Assembly: GCA_900470095.1 (NCBI GenBank)
Contig: UBZM01000005.1
Coordinates: 1 to 64,000, forward strand
Direction of reading: 5' to 3'
Source of the DNA: Hyphomicrobiales bacterium
GTDB taxonomy: Bacteria > Pseudomonadota > Alphaproteobacteria > Rhizobiales > Beijerinckiaceae
DNA: 64,000 bases
The notes below the pieces were generated by a model, which saw only the letters and a program-made list of their open reading frames with translations, searched no databases and was not told the origin of the DNA. Made by a program: the position numbers and the translations under genes. Shown here piece by piece: positions 17,507 through 26,277 of the stretch. Positions within the stretch are counted from its first letter, which is position 1. Every line of letters begins with the position of its first letter.

Positions 17507-20452
17507 TCACCAAAGGGCCCTCCTCAGAGTTGTCCAAGGGCGCCTGTCCGCGGCCTCCAGGATCTCCAGAAACAGATTGTCCCTGGGCCAGTGGTTCCGG
17601 AGATTCGAGCAGTGGCTACATTGGCGGCCGTCCGGGTGGGCGAGCAGGCGAGCGATATCCAGCAGGCCTCTCTGGTCGGAGTGCGGGGCGATCTCGCAGC
17701 CGAGGAGCCGAGCCTGGAGCGCGCAGTCGATCTGGGCCGGCGCGAAACAGCGATTGGCGACACGAAACATCGGGAGATCGGCGTCCGAATCGCCAATGGC
17801 GATTGTTTCAGCATCAGGACTCAAGACCCAATCTCGCAGTGCCGTCAGGCCGACGCCCTTATCAGTCTCCTTCGCCACGATCGTGGTGTCGTTCATGGTC
17901 TTGTGGACAGAAAGCCGGTCCAGCCCCAGCTCGGTCAACAGCTGATCGATGGCGAGGGGGGGCAGGGGGGTGGGGGTGCCGGGCCCGATGCCGAACCCAC
18001 GAAGCGCATTCACCAGGACGGAGAGCAATGCGCGCGGCATGGCCTGATAGGTGAAGGCCCGGATGGAGTACTGATGTCGGTCGTCGAGGAACACGCCAGG
18101 AATGTGGCGCAGGCGCGCGCGCAGTTCGGCCAATTGACGCCTGGCCTCCTCGCCTATGAGAACGTGCCCGCGCTGGCCCACCGCATCCCACATATAGCTG
18201 CCATACTCGGCCACACCTCCGGCGAAGCCGTAAGCCTGACAATAGGCCTTGACCTCTCCGACGGAGCGGGCCGTGTTCAGCGCCGCGCAAAATCCGTGGG
18301 CACCCAATAGCGAGACGGCCTCGATCCCGTCAGCCGTGGTCGACGGGAACCCGAAACGGCGGTGATCCAGGACACCGTCGATATCCAGGGAGACAAGCGG
18401 CGAACGCCACTGCACATCCGGCGACGACCGACGAAGAGCGCCGCAGAAAAGCGCCGTCTGCTCCGTGAGAAAATTCCAGGCGCTCAGGAATTGCTGATGG
18501 AGTTGCTGCTGTCTGTCGGCAGGCTGCGACTTGCAGAAGAGATGTTCCTGGGCCGAGGACATTGTCCAGAGGCCCGCGAGCAACTTGTTGATGAAGAGGC
18601 GCTGCTCCAGTCCTTTGTCTCCGGTCATCTCGACATAGCGCCGGATGAGCCTGTGCTCCTCCTCCGGCGAGAGCGCCAAGGTCAGGATCGTCTCCGCCAG
18701 ATCATAAGCCGGGTCCGTCGTGTTCAACTCGGACTTGCCCATGCCGTGGTGTTCATAGTCAGTCTTGAGAGGCCCGTGCGGCCCCATGATCCACTCGGCA
18801 CGTCCCATTTTCCCATCGATGAGCGTGGGCAGCGGGCTGCGCTGCCGGGAGAGTTGCCGCTCGAGGCGGCGGCGCATCAGCGTGTGTCCCAGGAACCACG
18901 GATAAGCCCTGCCGAGCGTCTTGCGCAGCAGCCGAAGGCCTTCTTCGTGCCGCTTGATGCTCTTGCCCGATCCCGGGGGGCGGCTCAGGGCAAGGCCGCG
19001 GGCTCTCGCGGCTACGTAGGAAGCCGATATGTCGATGAGTTCCTGCCGCGCGCCATCCCCCTGCTGGGCGAGTGACGGCTGAGGATACCACTCCATGTAA
19101 ACGATCCCATCGCGTAATCCGAGGATGGGCGGGACGAACCCGGAGAGCCGGTGGCCGGCGAGAAAGGCATGATAGCCGAGCCATCCCCAGCCGACGCTCT
19201 TGGCGAGGACGTACCGGGTTTCCTTTCCCCGTCGCCTCTCAAGGCGAACTTCGTAGACCCGCTTGAGCCGCGCGCCACGATCGCCTGACGATAGACTCTG
19301 CAAGTGTGCGTTGAAGTCATCGGCCGCCTTGCTGGCGACCAGGCGCACGCCGAGGATATCAGGGGCCTGGAAGTACTCAGCCAGCCGTTGTTCGACCAGC
19401 TTCGGCTCCAGCAGACGATACTTGTGCCATTGCTCGGGCTCGAGGGAGATGACCATTTGGTCGGACAGTACTTTCAGGCAGTCTCTTCTCGCCGGATGAT
19501 ACGGGATGAGAGCCTTCAGCTTGTCGAGGGAAAAGCCAGCCCGGCGAACGATATCAAGGGCCAGGACGATCGTGCCGGCGGTGTAGGGCGAGTCGTCCAC
19601 GACCAGGGCCGTGAACCCGTGCCGGGCACAATGCTGCAGTTGTTGACGCTCCCAGCGACCGGGACCCTTGCCCGGGTGGATCGTCAGCGACACCACCACC
19701 CGGTAGCCTTCGGCCTTGAGACAGGCCTGCAGCAGAGGAGCGAAATAGGAACCCGAGGTGCGCAACCCCACGATGAGAATGGCTTGGGAACGATCCGGAA
19801 AGCGGTCGGCGAAGCGCTGCCCGAGTGCGATGATATCGTAATGCGTCGTATCGAGCCTTCGAAACAGGGTGGAGGCGCCAACGTGCTTGGCCTGCAGGTC
19901 GGACGGCAGCGGGGGCGATACCAGCAATTCGGTCAAGCGGGCAGCCGACTCGGCGAACGACGCAGGTGCCAATGGTTGCCCTTTGACGAGGATTGAGAGG
20001 AAATCGCCGAGGCCGGCCTGCCAGCGCTCCTGCCAACCGCGCAGGCTGGCCTGACTCCGGTTCAAGCGAATATTCGCCGCTCCTTCCACGACGCGCGTGG
20101 CGCCATCCATGGCCCACATGGCGCCACGCCCAAGCCGCGTCATCAGGCGTCCCGGTATCCTCACCGACGGTCCGCGCAAATACTCTTCGACGGCATGCAG
20201 GAGTCCGCAGGACAGGAGGAATATGTTGGTCGCGACTTCGTGGGTCTGCCAATCATTCAGATCGAGCCGGAGTTTCTCGATCTCGGATCCGAGATATTGA
20301 ATTGCGTCTTTGACGTCGGGATAGGCGTTGAGACACCAAGTATAGGTGCCGTAGAAGTCTAACTCTGTCGCAAACGAATGTGTTTCTGTCGGTTGTTCCC
20401 GATAATCAGGTGTCGATCTTCTGACACGCACTGTGTTCATGTCGGCACCCAT
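17507..20452 (-). CDS. Three-domain protein: phosphoribosyltransferase, kinase-like region and HAD phosphatase
   Basis: This 981-residue protein has a helical region (1-170) and then a type I phosphoribosyltransferase (about 200-330) with VGLRTSGSYFAPL and the PRPP loop LVVDDSPYTAGT at 283-294. A kinase-like region follows (about 395-640), with a hinge-like VYMEWYP and an aminoglycoside-phosphotransferase-like DPAYDLAE at 580-587. A Cof/sucrose-phosphatase-type HAD domain occupies about 685-940, with DIDGV at 690-694, the motif II Thr at 727 in NTARS, a Lys in TDKGVGL and GDSDAD at 887-892. A CSHC pair follows at 945-948. Together the activities suggest synthesis or turnover of a phosphoribosylated metabolite. 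The product is unknown and no partner genes are adjacent. The start could also be the ATG at 20440. Confidence 0.88.
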   Translation of the reverse strand: MGADMNTVRVRRSTPDYREQPTETHSFATELDFYGTYTWCLNAYPDVKDAIQYLGSEIEKLRLDLNDWQTHEVATNIFLLSCGLLHAVEEYLRGPSVRIPGRLMTRLGRGAMWAMDGATRVVEGAANIRLNRSQASLRGWQERWQAGLGDFLSILVKGQPLAPASFAESAARLTELLVSPPLPSDLQAKHVGASTLFRRLDTTHYDIIALGQRFADRFPDRSQAILIVGLRTSGSYFAPLLQACLKAEGYRVVVSLTIHPGKGPGRWERQQLQHCARHGFTALVVDDSPYTAGTIVLALDIVRRAGFSLDKLKALIPYHPARRDCLKVLSDQMVISLEPEQWHKYRLLEPKLVEQRLAEYFQAPDILGVRLVASKAADDFNAHLQSLSSGDRGARLKRVYEVRLERRRGKETRYVLAKSVGWGWLGYHAFLAGHRLSGFVPPILGLRDGIVYMEWYPQPSLAQQGDGARQELIDISASYVAARARGLALSRPPGSGKSIKRHEEGLRLLRKTLGRAYPWFLGHTLMRRRLERQLSRQRSPLPTLIDGKMGRAEWIMGPHGPLKTDYEHHGMGKSELNTTDPAYDLAETILTLALSPEEEHRLIRRYVEMTGDKGLEQRLFINKLLAGLWTMSSAQEHLFCKSQPADRQQQLHQQFLSAWNFLTEQTALFCGALRRSSPDVQWRSPLVSLDIDGVLDHRRFGFPSTTADGIEAVSLLGAHGFCAALNTARSVGEVKAYCQAYGFAGGVAEYGSYMWDAVGQRGHVLIGEEARRQLAELRARLRHIPGVFLDDRHQYSIRAFTYQAMPRALLSVLVNALRGFGIGPGTPTPLPPLAIDQLLTELGLDRLSVHKTMNDTTIVAKETDKGVGLTALRDWVLSPDAETIAIGDSDADLPMFRVANRCFAPAQIDCALQARLLGCEIAPHSDQRGLLDIARLLAHPDGRQCSHCSNLRNHWPRDNLFLEILEAADRRPWTTLRRALW

Positions 20453-21243
20453 GTCGGTTGGCCGTGAAAAGGAGCGTCATGTGCGACGTTGCTTCTTTCA
20501 CCTCCCAGCCCCAGTCCGGATATCTCCCCGCACGGCGTCTGCAATCCTGCCGTAGCCGCTGGCGAAGCGGCTCTTGTCCTGCGAGGGTGCGAAGCTTGAT
20601 CAGAGGGGAGGCGGGCATGGAGGCTCGGCTCTGTTTTCTCGGGCCCGCGCTGATGGACCATTCGGGGGCGGTGGAGTTCCCATCGCGAGACACCTACGCT
20701 GAGACGGGTGATCCGCCCGTTTGGTCTTCAAAGCGCGCACCCGAGGGCACTACGCGAACACCATCACGCGGGGTGCACACCGCGACGCCTCCCTCTGCCC
20801 ACACGCCGTGTAGAAAGCACGATAGGGGTGAAGGTAACCGTGCGTCATCACTCATTCGAATGAATTCACCGGAATTCCTATGAGAGGATGTCGCTCCGAT
20901 ATTTATGGACGAGACGGCCGACATGGGTGATTGAGAGCTTTGTGTGGAAAGATATTTTCAGAGAAGTTGCCATAATTAATCGGCATCTGCAGAATCAAGA
21001 CTGATTATACAGATTCTCTTATATAAGAATACATACGATTGTTCGATGGTTGTAGGAGGGCGTCGCGAGAGAATCTCCAGTGTCGATTGCGCCGCGTGAC
21101 GCCAAGGGGCTCGACACCAGCGCTTTCGCAACGTTTCTGCGAGGTCTTCTTTGATCAGCAATGCGCGCCCGCCGGCTTGAGCGTGCAAGCCTGAGTGCCG
21201 GGCGCTCCTCGCGCGCCAGCGGGGTGCCGACAAGCCCTGCCGC
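20453..21243. other. Long gene-free region, AT-rich toward its right half
   Basis: No convincing gene is seen in 791 bp; the few open frames lack ribosome sites and have non-protein-like composition. The part from about 20,880 to 21,060 is far richer in A and T than the flanks and contains the perfect 12-bp palindrome TCTTATATAAGA at 21017-21028. The region must hold the promoter of the 981-residue protein. Its composition suggests foreign or recently joined DNA. Confidence 0.6.
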
Positions 21244-22119
21244 TCAATCCTGTCGCGCATCGAGCGCGTCGCGAAGTCCATCTCCGATGAAGTTGAAGGA
21301 TGTGACCGCAAGCGTGATCGCGGCGCCGGGGATGATCGCCAGCCAGGGCGCGCTGGTCAGGTAGCTCTGGGCGCTTTCGAGCATGTTGCCCCAGCTCGGC
21401 GTGGGCGGCTGGATGCCGAAGCCCAGGAACGAGATGTAGCTTTCCGCCAGGATCGCATGCGCGACGTTGAGCGTCGCGGCGACCACGATCGGCGCGACCG
21501 CATTGGGCAGCAGGACACGGAACATGGTGCGCTTGCTGCTGGCCCCGAAAGAGATCGAGGCCTGCACGAATTCCCTGGTCTTGAGCGAGCGGATCTGCGC
21601 CTCGACGACACGGGCGACCTCCATCCAGGAGGTCATCGCGATCAGCAGCACGATCGAGGGCACGGAGGGCTGGATCAGCGCCGAGATCGCCAGCAGCAGG
21701 AAGATCGAGGGGAAGCACAGCATCGCGTCGACGAGCCGCATCAGGGCAGCGCCCAGGGCCCCCTCGTAGAAGCCCGCGACCAAGCCGACCACGATGCCGA
21801 TCGCCATCGCGATCGCCATGGCCGAGAAGCCGACGGCGAGCGAGATCCGCCCCGCCATCAGGAGCCGCGCGAGGATGTCGCGCCCGAGCGGATCGGTGCC
21901 GAGGATATGCGGGCCGGAGAAGGGCGGCGCGAAGCGCGAGCGGATGTCGATGAAGGTGTCGGTATAGGGCAGCAGCATTGGCCCGATGATGCAGGCCAGC
22001 GTGAGCAGGAGGATGGTCGCAGCCCCGAAGACCGCGAGCCTGTGGCGCCGGAAGCGCCGCATGCCCGGGCTGTTCCAGAAGCCGGGTGCGGGCGCAAGCA
22101 TCGGTTCGGCCATGCTCAT
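21244..22119 (-). CDS. ABC transporter permease, DppC/OppC type
   Basis: This 291-residue inner-membrane subunit of a peptide/nickel-class importer has the N-terminal OppC-like cytoplasmic stretch and first helix, GTDPLGRDILARLL, and the coupling helix EAA-like segment ASISFGASSKRTMFRVLLPNAV. Six hydrophobic segments are visible. It is the third gene of a leftward operon after the binding protein and the DppB-type permease. No ATPase gene follows; the next DNA is gene-free. Confidence 0.95.
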   Translation of the reverse strand: MSMAEPMLAPAPGFWNSPGMRRFRRHRLAVFGAATILLLTLACIIGPMLLPYTDTFIDIRSRFAPPFSGPHILGTDPLGRDILARLLMAGRISLAVGFSAMAIAMAIGIVVGLVAGFYEGALGAALMRLVDAMLCFPSIFLLLAISALIQPSVPSIVLLIAMTSWMEVARVVEAQIRSLKTREFVQASISFGASSKRTMFRVLLPNAVAPIVVAATLNVAHAILAESYISFLGFGIQPPTPSWGNMLESAQSYLTSAPWLAIIPGAAITLAVTSFNFIGDGLRDALDARQD

Positions 22120-22156
22120 GAAGGGCGCCTCTCGCTCATCGGTGACATCTGGCTCA

Positions 22157-23110
22157 TCAGTGGCTTCCGGCGATGCGCGGATCGGCGACGCCGTAGAGCA
22201 GGTCGGCGATCAGGCTGCCGAGCAGCACCAGGATGGCGGAGAACATCAGGATGCCCATCACCACGGGATAGTCGCGGTAGCTGATCGAATCGAGGAAGAG
22301 CCGGCCCATGCCGGGCCAGGTGAACACCGTCTCGGTGACGAGCGCGCCCGACAGCAGCGTCGGCACATGCAGGCCGGTGATCGTGATCATCGGGAGCAGC
22401 GCGTTGCGCAGCACGTGCCGCAGCAGGATGCTCCGTTCCGGCACGCCCTTGGCGCGGGCGGTGCGCACGAAATCCTGGTTGATCACGTCGAGCATCGAAG
22501 AGCGCATGTAGCGGCTCCAGACCGCGGTCGAGACCAGCGCCAGCACGATGCAGGGTCCGATCAGGTGATGCAGCTGGTTCAGGAAGGAGCCGTCGCCGAC
22601 CGTGTAGCGGTTGCCGGCGGGCAGCCAGCCGAGGCCGACCGAGAAGACATAGATGATGACGAGCCCGAACCAGAAGGTCGGGATCGAGAGCGCGATCATC
22701 GCGCCGATCGTCGCCAGCGAGTCGAAGATCGAATAGCGTTTGATCGCGCCGAGGATGCCGACCCAGGCGCCGAGCAGCATGGCGAGCAGCGTCGAGGTCA
22801 GCATCAGCTCCAGCGTCGCGCCGATATGCGAGCCGATGACGTGCAGCACCGGCTGCTGGTCGCGATAGGACCGGCCCCAGTCGCCGCTCAGCATGCGCCA
22901 GAGCCATTCCGCGTATTGCACGGGGAGTGGCCGGTTCAGGCCGAGCTGTTCCGCGATGCGGTCGAGATCGGCCTGGGTCATGTCACCGCCCGCGGCGAAT
23001 TGCGAGAGCGGCCCGCCCGGCGCGAGATGCAGGATGGCGAAGCCGATCACCGAGACGATGAGCAGCAGCAAGAGCGCCTGGCCGAGGCGGCGCAGGAGGA
23101 ATCCGATCAT
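22157..23110 (-). CDS. ABC transporter permease, DppB/OppB type
   Basis: This 317-residue permease begins MIGFLLRRLGQALLLLLIVS, typical of DppB proteins, with APGGPLSQFA after the first helix and the coupling helix ARAKGVPERSILLRHVLRNAL. It forms the membrane channel with the DppC-type partner 37 nt downstream. The 47-nt gap to the binding-protein gene fits a single transcript. Confidence 0.95.
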   Translation of the reverse strand: MIGFLLRRLGQALLLLLIVSVIGFAILHLAPGGPLSQFAAGGDMTQADLDRIAEQLGLNRPLPVQYAEWLWRMLSGDWGRSYRDQQPVLHVIGSHIGATLELMLTSTLLAMLLGAWVGILGAIKRYSIFDSLATIGAMIALSIPTFWFGLVIIYVFSVGLGWLPAGNRYTVGDGSFLNQLHHLIGPCIVLALVSTAVWSRYMRSSMLDVINQDFVRTARAKGVPERSILLRHVLRNALLPMITITGLHVPTLLSGALVTETVFTWPGMGRLFLDSISYRDYPVVMGILMFSAILVLLGSLIADLLYGVADPRIAGSH

Positions 23111-23157
23111 GGCGCCGTTCTCCCGGCCGCTCCGCGCTTCATCTCACTTCGCCCTAA

Positions 23158-24843
23158 TCATTTGGCCCAGTACCAGCTGCCCATGTTCCAGGCGTTCTGG
23201 CGCTGGTTGATGTTGGGGCGATAGCCGATCAGGCCTTCCTTCACGCCCTCGATCGGCGCGTATTGGAAAATCGGCAGGATCGGCAGCTCCTCGCGGACGA
23301 TCTCCTGCAGCCTGAAATAGATCGCCTTGCGCTTCTCCTGATCGAAGGTTTCCTGGCCTTCCTTCATCAGCGCATCGGCCTCGGCGTTCTCCCACTGCAT
23401 GTAGTTGCCGCCGCTGCCGCCCTTGACCGGAATCGCGTCGGAGGCGAAGCGCGAGGCCGGGTCGGGGTCGACACCGGTGCGGAAGGTCGTGCCGACCAGC
23501 AGCGACTCGAATTTGGAGCGCACGTAGAACTCGCCCCAGATCACGGCCGCCGGCATGTTGTTGATCGTCATCTTCGCGCCGACCTGCTGCCAGTCCTGCT
23601 GGATCAGCTGCTGGCATTGCTCGCGCAACTGGTTGCCCGTCGTCGTCGAGACCGCGAATTCGAGCGGCACGCCGTTCTTCATGCGCGTGCCCGAGCTGGA
23701 GCGCTTCCAGCCCGCGTCGTCAAGCAGCTTGTTGGCCCGGGCGAGATCGCGCTGCTGGACGGGGAGGGCAGGATTGAAGGCCCAGGATTCGCGTGGGGCG
23801 AAGGATTCCGTCGGCTTCGGCACGCCGTAATAGATCGCGTCGATGATCGCCTGCTTGTCCATCGCCGCATAGAGCGCATGCCGCACGGCCTTCTCGGCAA
23901 AAACCTTGTTGCCGAGATTCGGCATGATGATCTCGAGATTGCCGCTCGGCGCGACCGCCACCTTGCGGCCGGGAAGCTTGATCGCCTCCTGGTAGAAATT
24001 CGCGGGGATACCGGAGATGATGACGAGGTCGACCTGGCCCGTGCGGAACTGGGCATAGAGCGCCGTCAGGTCCGGGATGTATTTGAGAACCGCCTTCTCG
24101 AGATAGGGGCCGTCGCCGTGATAGCTCTCATTGGCGACGAGCGTGATGTTGTCGCCAGGCTGCCGCGTGCCCCAGCGGAACGGGCCGGTGCCGACGGGAG
24201 CATTGTTGAACGGCGCCGTATTCGGGTCCGCCGCCTTGCCCAGGATATGCTTGGGCACGATATGGGTGTTCGCCAGCATCGCGAGATAAGGCGCGTAGGC
24301 CTTTTCCATCCGCCACGAGATTTCGTGCGGGCCCCTGATCACGATATCCCGGACGAAGGCATGGCCGACGCGCGTGCGTGCCTTGAACCCCGCCGAATTG
24401 ATCAGCTCCAGGGAGTATTTGACGTCCTCGGCGGTGAAGGCCGTGCCGTCATGCCATTTCACGTCGTTGCGGAGCTTCACGGTCCAGGCGAGGCCGCCCT
24501 CCGAGATGCCGCCATTGCCTTCGCTCGGTACCGCGGCCGCGAGGTCCGGGCGAAGCGTGCCATCGGGTTCCGCGACCCAGAGCGAGTTGAAGACGCTCGT
24601 CCAGACGACTTCGTCGACCTCGACGCCGGGCATCAGCGGATTGAACGAAACCGGCTCCTGCGAGAGCCCGACCACGACGACGCCGGTCGGCTTGGCCGGC
24701 GGCGGGGCCGTGGGCTTGGCCGCCGTCTGGGCCCGCGCGGCAAGGCCGGAGGTCGCGGCAAGCGCGCCGGCGCCGAGGCCGAAGAGCGCGCGCCGGTTCA
24801 GGCTCCAGTTCGAAACCAGCCGTGGATCGTGAATGTCTCGCAT
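23158..24843 (-). CDS. Peptide/opine-class ABC transporter substrate-binding protein (family 5), Tat-exported
   Basis: This 561-residue binding protein has a twin-arginine signal (LNRRALFGLGAGALAATSG, then ARAQ). Its body is of the SBP family 5 type, with LRNDVKWHDGTAFTAEDVKYSLE and VGTGPFRW. I chose the ATG at 24843 because GGGAGAGGGAAG precedes it; an ATG at 24900 has no site. Divergence from an XRE-cupin regulator, a RidA-like protein and a FAD oxidoreductase suggests that the ligand is an amino compound which those enzymes then break down. The ligand itself cannot be read from the sequence. Confidence 0.93.
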   Translation of the reverse strand: MRDIHDPRLVSNWSLNRRALFGLGAGALAATSGLAARAQTAAKPTAPPPAKPTGVVVVGLSQEPVSFNPLMPGVEVDEVVWTSVFNSLWVAEPDGTLRPDLAAAVPSEGNGGISEGGLAWTVKLRNDVKWHDGTAFTAEDVKYSLELINSAGFKARTRVGHAFVRDIVIRGPHEISWRMEKAYAPYLAMLANTHIVPKHILGKAADPNTAPFNNAPVGTGPFRWGTRQPGDNITLVANESYHGDGPYLEKAVLKYIPDLTALYAQFRTGQVDLVIISGIPANFYQEAIKLPGRKVAVAPSGNLEIIMPNLGNKVFAEKAVRHALYAAMDKQAIIDAIYYGVPKPTESFAPRESWAFNPALPVQQRDLARANKLLDDAGWKRSSSGTRMKNGVPLEFAVSTTTGNQLREQCQQLIQQDWQQVGAKMTINNMPAAVIWGEFYVRSKFESLLVGTTFRTGVDPDPASRFASDAIPVKGGSGGNYMQWENAEADALMKEGQETFDQEKRKAIYFRLQEIVREELPILPIFQYAPIEGVKEGLIGYRPNINQRQNAWNMGSWYWAK

Positions 24844-25143
24844 CGTGCTTCCCTCTCCCAAGGCAACCGCTTCCAGCTGGGGGCTGAAAGGCATCATCAT
24901 GATAATGAACGCAAGCGGCGACCCATTTTCAAAATGGGCTTCATTCGGCTAAAAATCTTCATCATATGATATCGGGCGTCAAGGGCTGTGAGGCTGAAAA
25001 TGCGGTAAGTACAGCCGATAATTTCAGCAACACATTGTATCTAAATGATATTTTTATAAATCATCCGATTTTCATCAAAATGGTTGCGCGGGCATTTTCA
25101 TCATCATATCGTTTGCGGGCCTTCAATCGCTTCCTGGGACCCC
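24844..25143. promoter_or_regulatory. Divergent AT-rich promoter region with palindromic candidate operators
   Basis: This is 300 bp between the uptake operon and the XRE-cupin regulator. It is clearly AT-rich in a GC-rich setting. It contains the perfect palindrome CCCATTTTCAAAATGGG (24922-24938), ATCATATGAT (24961-24970) and the related inverted repeat ATTTTCATCAAAAT (25068-25081). The shared half-site ATTTT/AAAAT on both sides of the region fits binding by the adjacent regulator to control both directions. Confidence 0.6.
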
Positions 25144-25764
25144 ATGCCGGATACAGTGTTGCCCGCCGAGAACGCCGACGTCGACAGCGACGAGCAGCTC
25201 GAGGCCATGAGGATCGGGCAGCGGCTGCGAGCCCTGCGGGCCGAGCGTGGGCTGACGATCCTGGAGCTGGCGGCGAAGGCGGGCGTTTCCTCCGGCAGCA
25301 TCAGTCAGATCGAACGCGGCGCCTCCAACCCCTCGGTGAGCACGCTGCAGAAGCTGCGCGCCGCACTTGGCGTCACGCTCTGGTCGTTCCTGGAAAGCGA
25401 CGCGGCCGAACCAGCCCGCGAGTCGCAATATGTCCGGCGCCAGGCCAATCGCCCGCGCATCGTCGTCGGCACCAATCAGCTGACCAAGGAGCTGTTGTCG
25501 CCGCGCGACAACAACGAGCTGCGCTTCATGATCCTCACCGTACCGCCAGGCGCCGAGAGCGGCAGTTTCCTGAGCGGGCCCGGCGACAAGGGCGGCTATG
25601 TCCTCTCCGGTCGGGTTGAGCTCAGCATCGGCGACGAGGTCTTCGAAATCGGCGAAGGGGACAGCTTCCAGTTCCCCAGCACCATTCCGCATCAGGTCGT
25701 CAACCGTTCCGCGAGCGAGGCGAAGCTGATCTGGATCATCAATATCCGGGAATCGCACCTGTAG
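25144..25764 (+). CDS. XRE-family regulator with cupin domain
   Basis: This 206-residue regulator has an N-terminal helix-turn-helix of the XRE type (RIGQRLRALRAERGLTILEL, then AGVSSGSISQIERG) at about residues 22-78 and a C-terminal cupin at about 125-200 (GYVLSGRVELSIGDEVFEIG). This is the PuuR-like layout, in which the cupin binds a small-molecule effector. It is divergent from the ABC uptake operon and upstream of the RidA-like and FAD oxidoreductase genes, so it is probably their local repressor. The start at 25144 gives the expected family length. Confidence 0.93.
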   Translation: MPDTVLPAENADVDSDEQLEAMRIGQRLRALRAERGLTILELAAKAGVSSGSISQIERGASNPSVSTLQKLRAALGVTLWSFLESDAAEPARESQYVRRQANRPRIVVGTNQLTKELLSPRDNNELRFMILTVPPGAESGSFLSGPGDKGGYVLSGRVELSIGDEVFEIGEGDSFQFPSTIPHQVVNRSASEAKLIWIINIRESHL

Positions 25765-25831
25765 GGCGATCGTATCAGGCGGGGCCGGCAAGGCCGCCTT
25801 CGCCTGCCATTCCAGCAGACCCAGAGGAAAC

Positions 25832-26176
25832 ATGATCACGCGTCACGAAGTCACCGGCCGTCTCAGCAAGGTGCTGGTCGCCAACGGATTTGCCTTTCTG
25901 TCGGGCCTCACCGCCAAGGACCGCAGCGGCGGCGTCAAGGAGCAGACCGCCGATATTCTCGCCCAGATCGACGCCTATCTGGCGATGGCCGGTACGGACA
26001 AGACCCGCATCGTCGTCGGCAATATCTGGCTGAAGGACATCAGCACCTTCAGCGAGATGAACGCGGCCTGGGAAGCCTGGGTCGACCCGAAGCAGCCGCC
26101 GGCACGGGCGACCGTCGAGTCGCGCCTGGCTGCGGACGACATTCTCGTCGAGATCCAGGTCCAGGCCCTCGCCTGA
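25832..26176 (+). CDS. RidA-family (Rid/YER057c/UK114) protein
   Basis: This 114-residue protein has the Rid fold; RidA members hydrolyse reactive enamine/imine intermediates. Visible motifs are GFAFLSGLTAKD at the N-terminus and the substrate-carboxylate arginine in PPARATVESRLA. It is a Rid subgroup member rather than canonical RidA. Next to an amine-oxidising FAD enzyme, it plausibly clears the imine products. It lies 67 nt after the regulator gene and ends before a strong hairpin terminator. Confidence 0.92.
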   Translation: MITRHEVTGRLSKVLVANGFAFLSGLTAKDRSGGVKEQTADILAQIDAYLAMAGTDKTRIVVGNIWLKDISTFSEMNAAWEAWVDPKQPPARATVESRLAADDILVEIQVQALA

Positions 26177-26183
26177 GCCTCAG

Positions 26184-26215
26184 AAGTCCGCCGCGAGCGA
26201 TCGCGGCGGACTTTT
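26184..26215 (+). terminator. Hairpin terminator after the RidA-family gene
   Basis: A perfect 13-bp stem (AAGTCCGCCGCGA at 26184-26196, with its complement at 26201-26213) with a GCGA loop continues into a short T run. It is 7 nt past the stop. The FAD oxidoreductase downstream therefore depends on read-through or on its own promoter. Confidence 0.75.
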
Positions 26216-26277
26216 CGCGCGTCCCCCAAAGCCGCGTGTCCCCAAATCCTCGCGTCCTCCAGCGCAAGCGGCCCGCC

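Noticed and set aside
20976..21311. 111-codon leftward frame at the AT-rich junction
   Set aside because: It begins inside the end of the DppC-type gene, lacks a ribosome site and changes composition midway. It is probably chance.
24885..24905. TCATCATCATGATAATG run as a microsatellite or regulatory repeat
   Set aside because: It has only three imperfect trinucleotide units, too short to be informative. The nearby palindromes are better operator candidates.
23263..24969. 568-codon rightward frame across the binding-protein gene
   Set aside because: It is a shadow of the family 5 binding protein, which has a twin-arginine signal and a ribosome site.
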